A stretch of 64,000 nucleotides of DNA from Gemmatimonadota bacterium (GTDB taxonomy: Bacteria; Gemmatimonadota; Gemmatimonadetes; Longimicrobiales; Gaopeijiaceae). The stretch covers positions 32,902-96,901 of the forward strand of contig JAPPNO010000035.1 of assembly GCA_028873845.1 (NCBI GenBank), in the 5' to 3' direction. This document shows, piece after piece, positions 18,136 to 24,933 of the stretch (position 1 is the stretch's first letter; each line of letters starts with the position of its first letter). The notes beneath the pieces are model-generated. The model was not told the DNA's origin and did no database searches. It saw only the letters and a program-made list of their open reading frames with translations. Both the position numbers and the translations under genes were made by a program.

Positions 18136-19347
18136 ATGCTTACCGCCGCCGAGGTCGTTGCCGCGCGTGACCGGATCGGTTCCCACGTGGTAACGACGGG
18201 GTGTCCGGAGTCGTTCGCGTTGCGCGGGGTGACGGGTTGCCCGACCTACCTCAAGGCCGAGCTGAGACAGCAGACGGGGTCGTTCAAGGACCGGGGGTCG
18301 CTCAACAAGCTGATGCAACTGGGCGATGCGGAGCGCGACGCCGGGGTGGTCGCGGCCAGCGCCGGAAACCACGCCCAGGCGCTCGCCCGCCACGCCGCGC
18401 GGCTGGGGATCCCCTGCACCATCGTCATGCCCAACAACGCGCCGCTGATCAAGGTCAGCAACACGCGCGCGAGCGGGGCGCGGGTGATCCAGACGGGGGA
18501 CACGCTTTCGGACGGCATGGCGGTGGTCGACCGCCTGGTCACCGTGGAGCGGCTCACGCTGGTGCACGCCTTCGACGATCTGGCCGTGATGGCGGGCCAG
18601 GGGACGATGGGGCTGGAGATCCTCGAACAGGTCCCCGAAGTGAGCGTGATCGTGGTGCCGGTGGGGGGCGGGGGGATGATTTCGGGGGTCGCCACGGCGG
18701 TGAAGGCGGCCAAGCCCGGTGTCCGCGTTGTCGGCGTCGAGGCCGAGGCCTCGCCCGGGGCGGTCAAGTCGCTGGAGGCCGGGGCGCCCGCCCACGTGGA
18801 GATGTCCGACACGCTGGCCGACGGGATCGCCGTGAAGCGGATCGGCGACCTGACCTGGCCGCACCTCGAAGCCCTGGCGGACGACGTGGTGCTGGTGAGC
18901 GAAGAGGAGATCATCCGCGCAATCTTCTTCCTGCTCGAGCGCGAGAAGCTGGTGGTGGAGGGGGCGGGGGCGGTGGGCGTGGCGGCGCTGCTCGAAGGGA
19001 AGATACGGCTGGGGGCGGGCGACTCGATCGTCTGCATCCTGTCGGGGGGCAACATCGACATGAACATGGTGTCGCGGATCATCGACCGGGGTCTGTGGGC
19101 GGACGGAAGGCTGGCGAGTCTGTCGGTTGTGGTGAGGGACCGTCCCGGCTACCTGAACGAGGTGACCGGGGTGGTCGCGATCGCGGGGGCGAATGTGCTG
19201 CACATCGAGCATACGCGCGCGTTCGGGGACATCGCCGTCGGCAAGGTCGGGATCGAGATGAAGATCGAGACCCGGGGGCGGGAGCATGTGGCGGAGATCG
19301 TGGCGCAGCTCAGGGAGCTGGGACACCGGGTTGACGAGGTGGGGTAG
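18136..19347 (+). CDS. ilvA: Threonine ammonia-lyase with C-terminal ACT domain
   Basis: A 403-aa PLP enzyme that converts threonine to 2-oxobutanoate, the first step toward isoleucine. The PLP lysine is in QTGSFKDRGSLNKL; SAGNHAQA and the phosphate-binding VGGGGMISG follow. An ACT-like regulatory domain (about 325-403, beginning LSVVVRDRPGYLNEV) suggests allosteric control. Length and layout match the short IlvA/TdcB-with-ACT form. It begins 11 nt after sucA and ends 4 nt from the convergent transporter gene. Confidence 0.93.
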   Translation: MLTAAEVVAARDRIGSHVVTTGCPESFALRGVTGCPTYLKAELRQQTGSFKDRGSLNKLMQLGDAERDAGVVAASAGNHAQALARHAARLGIPCTIVMPNNAPLIKVSNTRASGARVIQTGDTLSDGMAVVDRLVTVERLTLVHAFDDLAVMAGQGTMGLEILEQVPEVSVIVVPVGGGGMISGVATAVKAAKPGVRVVGVEAEASPGAVKSLEAGAPAHVEMSDTLADGIAVKRIGDLTWPHLEALADDVVLVSEEEIIRAIFFLLEREKLVVEGAGAVGVAALLEGKIRLGAGDSIVCILSGGNIDMNMVSRIIDRGLWADGRLASLSVVVRDRPGYLNEVTGVVAIAGANVLHIEHTRAFGDIAVGKVGIEMKIETRGREHVAEIVAQLRELGHRVDEVG

Positions 19348-19351
19348 GCGC

Positions 19352-20668
19352 CTACCCTTCCCCCCCCACCACCCCGTACCGCTTCAACGTCGCCTCCATC
19401 GTCGGCCGCCGCAGCCTCATCCGGCTGTCGTCCAGCAGGTACGAGAACACGTACCCCGCCCCCAGCATCAGAATCCCGATCAGGAAGCAGTACATCACCG
19501 CCCGGTCCGGGTAGGTGTCCTTCAGGTATCCCACGTACATCGGCCCGATGATGCCCGCGGCGGACCATGCCGTCAGCACGGTCCCGTAGATCTTCGACAT
19601 GTTCTTCGACCCGAATACGTCGACGATGAACGACGGCATCGTCGCGAAGCCGCCGCCGAAGCAGAGCAGGACGTAGCACACCAGCGCGGAGAAGATCCAG
19701 GGGTCGTTCTCGGTCATGAGAAATCCGAAGACCACCATCTGGCTCGCGAGCAGGATGCGGAACACGCGCACCCGGCCCAGACGGTCCGAGAGGAGGCCCC
19801 AGAACAGCCGTCCCACCCCGTTGCACAGCGAGCTGACCGCGATCAGCGTGGCCCCGTACTGGGCGAGCCTGGCCGGGTCTATCGACGGGTCCGCCAGTCC
19901 CCACACCTCCTGCAGCAGCTCGGACTGGAAGCTGATGACCGAGATGCCCGCGGCGATGTTGAAGAAGAACACCGTCCACATGATTCCGAACTGGGTCGTG
20001 CGCATGTAGGGCGCGGCGGGCTCCGTCTTCGGAGGCCCGGCCGACCCCGGGCCCCGCGGCGGGCCGGCCGTCAGGGTCTCCGGCGGGTCGCTCAGGACCA
20101 GGCTGGACGGAATCAGAACGCACGCGAAGAAGATCCCCAGCCAGAGGAAGACGACCTGGAGGTCTCCGGCCGCCCGCACGACAAGGAAGGGCGCCAGTCC
20201 CTTGCTGAGGAGGAACGCGCCCACCCCGAAGCCCATCACCACGATCCCGGTCACCAGTCCCTTGCGGTCGGGATACCACTTGGCAGCGGTGGCGACGGGC
20301 GTCACGTACCCCATCCCGATCCCGGCTCCGCCGACGACGCCGTATCCCAGGTAGAAGAGCCAGATCGAGTCCATCGAGAGCGCCAGGCTGCCCAGCAGGT
20401 AGCCGGCGGAGAAGAGGACGCTGCCGGTAACCGCGAGGAACCGCGGGCCGAGTCTGGGCAGCGCCTGTCCGGCCACCGCCGCCGACACCCCCAGCGTGAA
20501 GATGGTGATGCTGAAGGCGGCGGCGGTCTGGCTGAAGGTCCAGCCGACGTCCCGCACGAGCATGGTCTGGAAGAAGCTCCAGGCGTACACCGTTCCCAGG
20601 CAGACCTGCAGCACGGTGCAGAAGAGCGCGATGACGCTCCTCGGGGTCCGGCTGCGGTTCCTTGCCAC
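19352..20668 (-). CDS. MFS transporter, oxalate/formate antiporter (OFA) family
   Basis: A 438-aa protein with twelve predicted membrane helices and a central cytoplasmic loop near 205-230. The early text CLGTVYAWSFF and the YGVVGGAGIGMGYVTPV and KWYPDRKGLVTGIVVMGFG segments are characteristic of OFA-family carriers, which exchange small carboxylates. The substrate cannot be read from the sequence. The GTG start lies 1 nt after the stop of the sensor-like gene, so it is the last gene of a three-gene operon with that sensor and a solute-binding protein. The context suggests it imports or exports the ligand they detect. Confidence 0.85.
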   Translation of the reverse strand: MARNRSRTPRSVIALFCTVLQVCLGTVYAWSFFQTMLVRDVGWTFSQTAAAFSITIFTLGVSAAVAGQALPRLGPRFLAVTGSVLFSAGYLLGSLALSMDSIWLFYLGYGVVGGAGIGMGYVTPVATAAKWYPDRKGLVTGIVVMGFGVGAFLLSKGLAPFLVVRAAGDLQVVFLWLGIFFACVLIPSSLVLSDPPETLTAGPPRGPGSAGPPKTEPAAPYMRTTQFGIMWTVFFFNIAAGISVISFQSELLQEVWGLADPSIDPARLAQYGATLIAVSSLCNGVGRLFWGLLSDRLGRVRVFRILLASQMVVFGFLMTENDPWIFSALVCYVLLCFGGGFATMPSFIVDVFGSKNMSKIYGTVLTAWSAAGIIGPMYVGYLKDTYPDRAVMYCFLIGILMLGAGYVFSYLLDDSRMRLRRPTMEATLKRYGVVGGEG

Positions 20669-20669
20669 C

Positions 20670-21437
20670 CTAGCCGCGGCTCCCCGCCCGTTCCCCGGAA
20701 TCTTCCGGCGGTGCCGCCGCGAACCGGATCAGGCGCGCCATGTCGCCCACCTCGTCGTCCCGGACCAGGACCGCTTCGTCCGGCGATTCGTCTCCGGCAC
20801 GCGCCCGGGCCAGCTGTGCCACGTAGCCGAGCAGGTCGGTGAGCGGCTTCGAGGCCAGGTTCACGAGCCAGATCGAGGCCAGCACTCCCACGACGAGGAT
20901 GATGCACAGCAGGGCGATCTGCTGGCCCATCGCGCGGCGGATCTTCAACCCCAGCGTCTCGAGGTCCATCCCGACGTGAACGGTTCCCGCCACACCCGAC
21001 AGGATCGGGCTCCCGACCTCGACGAAGTCGCCCATCCCCGCGATGCTCCGGTCGACCGGTTCGGTGGCAGTCGGATCGCTCGCCAGGATCTGCTCCGGGA
21101 TGCCGGGCACGAAGGTGTGGGCCAGGAACTCGCCGGTGTCGCTGGTGATGTAGATGTAGCGGATGCTCTGGATCTGCACGAACTGGTCGATGAGCGACTG
21201 CAGCGTGGCCAGGTTGCGGTTCAACAGGATGTCGACGCTGGAATCGGCGATGTTCTTGGCGATGCTCTCGCTGTTGCTGATGTACTCGTCGCGCAGTTCA
21301 CGGGAGACGGTCCGGATCGAGAGGGCCGAGATCGCGAGAACGACCACTGCGAAGAGGGAGAAGAATCCGAAGCGGGTCTTGCGGAAGAGCTTTCGGACCG
21401 TCAGCTCGTCCGCGTGCTTGCCGGTACCCGGTCTCAT
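20670..21437 (-). CDS. Membrane sensor with periplasmic domain and HAMP, no output domain
   Basis: A 255-aa protein. The first membrane helix is about 24-42, a periplasmic region of about 130 residues follows (with ASDPTATEPVDRSIAG), then a second helix about 172-192 and a HAMP-like linker (LASKPLTDLLGYVAQLARA) ending near 240. Nothing follows that could be a kinase, cyclase or chemotaxis domain; the protein simply stops. The periplasmic part is Cache-like by layout. The ATG overlaps the stop of the solute-binding gene (ATGA at 21434-21437). It may bind a separate output protein through HAMP, or be a truncated receptor. Confidence 0.75.
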   Translation of the reverse strand: MRPGTGKHADELTVRKLFRKTRFGFFSLFAVVVLAISALSIRTVSRELRDEYISNSESIAKNIADSSVDILLNRNLATLQSLIDQFVQIQSIRYIYITSDTGEFLAHTFVPGIPEQILASDPTATEPVDRSIAGMGDFVEVGSPILSGVAGTVHVGMDLETLGLKIRRAMGQQIALLCIILVVGVLASIWLVNLASKPLTDLLGYVAQLARARAGDESPDEAVLVRDDEVGDMARLIRFAAAPPEDSGERAGSRG

Positions 21438-22792
21438 GACAGACCGAACCTGGCTTCCCAGTCGTCGAGCGCTACGAAACGGTCACCCTCCGGTACCGTG
21501 TAGTAGACCGTCTGCAGTCCCTGCCGGCGGTTCGGTCCGTAGCGCACGCGCTCGCCGACCCCCAGGTCGTAGTTGCGCACCTGGAAGACGGCCTCCTCGA
21601 TTCCGGATCTCTCCGGCCGGTCGCCCATCCGCCGAATGATCTCGGTGATCATCTTCGCGTTCACGAAGCCTTCGAGACTCACGAAGCTGCGCGGGACCGT
21701 TTCGTACGGCTCGCCTTCGGCGATCCGGTCCACCTGCCCGGTGGTCGGGGGCGGGGGATTGTAGCGTTCCATCGCGTCATGGTACTCGCGCACCGCCGGG
21801 AGAGAAACGTCCTCGTAGCTGGGGACGACCTGCGAGTTCACCAGCCAGCGGGTATGCGAGTCGGGGTCCTCGTGGTTCTCCCGCATGAGGCCGAGCAGGT
21901 TTTCGCTTCCCACGAAAGATACGTTGGCAACGGGAATGTGCAGTCCCAGGATTTCCGCGTCGCGGGCGAATGCGGCACAGGCCTGGTAGGCACCGATGCA
22001 GATGACGGCGTCCGGGGACCGCGACTGCAGAATCTCCACCGCCGCGCGCATGCTCGTGCCGAACTGGGTGCCGCGCGTGTAGGTGGCCTCGCCGGCGATG
22101 GTCTCGCCGTGGGCCGCCAGCGCCTCGCGCACGCCCGCCCAGCCGCTCCGGCCGTAGGCGTCGTTCTGGTAGAAGACCGCAACCCGCCGGCGCCCGATAT
22201 CGAGGAAGTTGTTGACCAGGCCGGCGGTCTCCTGGCGGTAGGACGCACGCAGGTTGAAGGCGTACTCCCCGTAGGGCGGCTCGCGCTGGGGCTCGGCCCC
22301 GGTGAAGGGGAAGAAGAGGTAGAACTGCTGGTCGCGGAATTTCTTGAGCACCGGGAGCGCCCGTGTCACGGTCGGCGTGCCGACATAGTTGAAGAGCAGG
22401 AAGACGCTCTCGTCCTGCATCAGCTCGATGGTGTTCGCCACGCAGGGGTCCGGCTGGTATCCGTCGTCGAGAAGCTTGAGCACGACCCTGCGGCCGTTGA
22501 CCCCGCCGTTCTCGTTGACCTGGTTGAAGTAGGCCATCGAGCCGCGGTAGAGCTCGGTGCCGAGGGCCCGGGAGGGACCGGAGAAGGCCGCCGACACGCC
22601 GAGGACGATCTGGTCCTGCCGGACAGGTCCCCGGAAAAAGGGGCCGAAGACGGTCGTCGCGGACAGCCGTCCCGCCAGCGGTGCGCCGAGCACGGCTGCG
22701 AGTCCCGAGCGGATCATTGACCGACGACTGATACCGCGACCGCGGTACCCGGACACCCCCTTCCGCCCTCCCCCCCCGTTCGAGGTTTTCAC
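21434..22792 (-). CDS. Solute-binding protein of the branched-chain amino acid / amide type with Tat-like signal
   Basis: A 452-aa periplasmic-binding protein (LivJ/FmdD/UrtA type). Residues about 45 onward read QIVLGVSAAFSGPSRALGTELYRGSMAYFN and VNENGGVNGRRVVL, the classic N-terminal lobe; the second lobe includes AVFYQNDAYGRSGW and VICIGAYQACAAFARD. The N-terminus has SRRSMIRSGLAAVLG, a twin-arginine-like signal. The frame is open to 22945, but a TAGCTTTG promoter-like box at 22862-22869 favours the GTG at 22792. No ABC permease or ATPase gene is nearby; instead it is ATGA-coupled to a sensor and followed by an MFS carrier, so it probably acts as a ligand detector and not as part of an ABC pump. 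Confidence 0.85.
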   Translation of the reverse strand: MKTSNGGGGRKGVSGYRGRGISRRSMIRSGLAAVLGAPLAGRLSATTVFGPFFRGPVRQDQIVLGVSAAFSGPSRALGTELYRGSMAYFNQVNENGGVNGRRVVLKLLDDGYQPDPCVANTIELMQDESVFLLFNYVGTPTVTRALPVLKKFRDQQFYLFFPFTGAEPQREPPYGEYAFNLRASYRQETAGLVNNFLDIGRRRVAVFYQNDAYGRSGWAGVREALAAHGETIAGEATYTRGTQFGTSMRAAVEILQSRSPDAVICIGAYQACAAFARDAEILGLHIPVANVSFVGSENLLGLMRENHEDPDSHTRWLVNSQVVPSYEDVSLPAVREYHDAMERYNPPPPTTGQVDRIAEGEPYETVPRSFVSLEGFVNAKMITEIIRRMGDRPERSGIEEAVFQVRNYDLGVGERVRYGPNRRQGLQTVYYTVPEGDRFVALDDWEARFGLS

Positions 22793-22861
22793 CAGGATTG
22801 TCTCCAGATCGATGGACGGGTCGAGAAACGGGCGATCGAACTTCCTGCTGCGAAGGCTCCA

Positions 22862-22869
22862 CAAAGCTA
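22862..22869 (-). promoter_or_regulatory. TAnnTTTG promoter-like box upstream of the solute-binding operon
   Basis: TAGCTTTG on the minus strand lies about 70 nt before the GTG at 22792. It matches the Bacteroidota -7 consensus. It helps decide the start of the solute-binding protein. Confidence 0.35.
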
Positions 22870-22952
22870 GCATTCCGGGCCCGAATCCGCACCGGCACGT
22901 CCCCGGCCACCCGCCAAACGCCTCCAAGTTGGTCCGCCGCTTCACTTGCGGC

Positions 22953-23927
22953 CTACCAAACCATCACGATCTTTCCGAAGTTCCGGTTGGCCTCCATTCG
23001 CAGATGCGCATCCGCCGCCCTCGAAACGGGAAAAACCCTGTCGACCACCGGAAGCAGCCACCCGTCCAGGAAGCCCGGCACCACCTCGGCGCTGAACTCC
23101 TCTGCGAGCCCGGCCTTCTCCTCGACCGCGCGCGCCCTGAGCACCGTTCCGAAAAGCCGTGCCCGCCGCGCCATCAGCGCCCGCAGGTCGATCTCCGCCC
23201 GGCTGCCCCCCGGAACACCCACCACCACATGCCGCCCGCCCACCGCGATCGCAGCCTGGTTCCGGGCCAGGTACGGCGCCCCCACCAGGTCCTGGATCAC
23301 GTCCGCCCCCAGTCCGTGCGTCTCCTTCATGACCGAGCGCTCCCACGCTCCCCCACCGTCCAGCCCCGCGTCGAGGCCCATCCCGCCGGCCCGTACCAAC
23401 TTGGAGGCCGTGCGCGAAGTTCCGATCGTGTACGCGCCGGCCCGCCGGCCCAGTTGCATGGCCGCAATCCCCACACCGCTGCCCACCGCGTGGATCAACA
23501 GGGTTTCTCCGCGCCTCAGCGCCGCCTGCCGGAAGACCGCGTCGAAGGCGGTCATGTACGCCTCGGGAATCGCCCCGGCCATCGACCATGGCATCCCCTC
23601 GGGCACGGCCACGGCCACCCGTTCGTCGACGGCCACGCGCTCCGCGTATCCTCCCCCACCCACGATCCCCATCACCCGGTCGCCCGGCCGCCAACGCGTC
23701 ACGCCACCGCCGACTTCCTCGACCACACCGGCAAACTCCAGCCCCGGCACCTCGGACTCGCCCGGCGGCGCCGGGTAGAGACCCCGGCGCTGAAGCAGGT
23801 CGGCGCGGTTGACCCCGGAAGCCTTCACCTTCACCAGGATCTCGCCGTCGGACGGTTCCGGGTCGGGCACGTCAGCCAGCTGAAGCACTTCCGGGCCGCC
23901 GAATTCGGGAATGACGATGGCGCGCAT
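22953..23927 (-). CDS. NAD(P)H:quinone oxidoreductase, MDR (zeta-crystallin-like) family
   Basis: A 324-aa zinc-free medium-chain reductase. The N-terminus MRAIVIPEFGGPEVL and ASGVNRADLLQRRGLYP are typical of quinone oxidoreductases, and the nucleotide-binding motif is HAVGSGVGIAAMQLGR near residue 145. It would reduce quinones or activated alkenes with NADPH. The ATG at 23927 has a TATATT 8 nt upstream, so the message may be nearly leaderless. It diverges from the DnaQ-like gene at 24057. Confidence 0.9.
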   Translation of the reverse strand: MRAIVIPEFGGPEVLQLADVPDPEPSDGEILVKVKASGVNRADLLQRRGLYPAPPGESEVPGLEFAGVVEEVGGGVTRWRPGDRVMGIVGGGGYAERVAVDERVAVAVPEGMPWSMAGAIPEAYMTAFDAVFRQAALRRGETLLIHAVGSGVGIAAMQLGRRAGAYTIGTSRTASKLVRAGGMGLDAGLDGGGAWERSVMKETHGLGADVIQDLVGAPYLARNQAAIAVGGRHVVVGVPGGSRAEIDLRALMARRARLFGTVLRARAVEEKAGLAEEFSAEVVPGFLDGWLLPVVDRVFPVSRAADAHLRMEANRNFGKIVMVW

Positions 23928-24056
23928 GGGTCCAATATACGACGGCCGGCCCGCGGGACGGTCCTCCTGGGAACCGCCGCCTGATCGCCGGGAAAACGGG
24001 CCGAGGACCGCCGGGGGTGTGGCGCAACCCGCACCTCCGGTTACACTATCCGACCC

Positions 24057-24830
24057 ATGAAACTGCCCCTTGACCTCGACCGACCCGTCGTCTTCTTCGA
24101 CCTCGAGACCACGGGCCTCAACCTCTCGCGCGACCGGATCGTCGAGCTCGCCGTGCTCCGGGTGTCGCCCCAGGGCGACGTCTTCGAGCGCGTGCGCCGG
24201 TACAACCCGGAGATTCCGATCCCCGCCGAGGCCGCGGCCGTGCACGGGATCACCGACGATGTCGTAGCCGATGAGCTGCCGTTCCGCAGGACCGCAAAGT
24301 CGCTCGCCCAGCTGCTGGATCCGTGCGATCTGGCGGGCTTCAACATCCGCGACTTCGACCTGCCCATCCTGCTGGCCGAGTTTCGGCGCGCGGGCGTCAC
24401 CTTCGATGTCAAGGGGCGCCGCCTGCTCGACATGAAGGTGATTTTCCACCGCGAGGAACCGCGCGACCTTTCCGCCGCGGCGCGCTTCTACCTGGGCCGC
24501 GACCACCAGGACGCGCATACCGCGCTCGGGGACATCCGCACCACCGCCGCGGTCCTGACGGCCCAGCTGGATCGCTACGGGCAACTTCCGCGCGACGTCG
24601 CCGGACTGCACGCCTACTGCGACGAGTGGCGGCCCTTCGTCACCGAGTTCGACAAGTGGTTCTCGGAGAAGGGTGGCGAGCTCGTGTTCAACCGGGGGAA
24701 GCACAAGGGCACTTCGCTCGAGGAGGTGGCCCGGACCTCCCCCGACTACCTGGAATGGATGATGCGCGCCGACGACATGCCGGATGAGGTGCTGGAGGTG
24801 GTGCGTACGGCCCTGGGCGCGAGGGCCTGA
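24057..24830 (+). CDS. DnaQ-like 3'-5' exonuclease with C-terminal DUF3820-like domain
   Basis: A 257-aa DEDDh-type exonuclease. ExoI is VVFFDLETTG, ExoII is FNIRDFDLPILL and ExoIII is HTALGDIRTTAAV, so the acidic residues and the catalytic His are all present within residues 1-175. The last 60 residues (GELVFNRGKHKGTSLEEV, then PDYLEWMM) look like the small DUF3820 domain often found behind such exonucleases. It could act in repair or as a proofreading-like nuclease; being separate from PolC/DnaE it is not necessarily the replicative epsilon subunit. The next gene starts after 88 nt, which hold the regulatory motif at 24892. Confidence 0.88.
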   Translation: MKLPLDLDRPVVFFDLETTGLNLSRDRIVELAVLRVSPQGDVFERVRRYNPEIPIPAEAAAVHGITDDVVADELPFRRTAKSLAQLLDPCDLAGFNIRDFDLPILLAEFRRAGVTFDVKGRRLLDMKVIFHREEPRDLSAAARFYLGRDHQDAHTALGDIRTTAAVLTAQLDRYGQLPRDVAGLHAYCDEWRPFVTEFDKWFSEKGGELVFNRGKHKGTSLEEVARTSPDYLEWMMRADDMPDEVLEVVRTALGARA

Positions 24831-24891
24831 TAGTCCGGTGACGAATCGCAAGGTATGTTACACGCCTCGCACCCCGGGTCGGCACTCGTCA

Positions 24892-24933
24892 AATGTATAC
24901 CATGGATGACATAATGTAATGTTTGCTTTACAT
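24892..24933. promoter_or_regulatory. 42-nt AT-rich palindromic motif, copy A
   Basis: The block holds ATGTATAC, then a near-palindrome (ATGACAT-A-ATGTAAT, one mismatch), then ATGTAAT-6 nt-TTTACAT, again an inverted repeat with one mismatch. It is identical at 34 of 42 positions to copy B at 37353. The ATG of the sortilin-like gene (24919) sits inside it. A repressor bound here would block transcription or translation start. TATACC at 24896 could be the -10. Confidence 0.6.
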
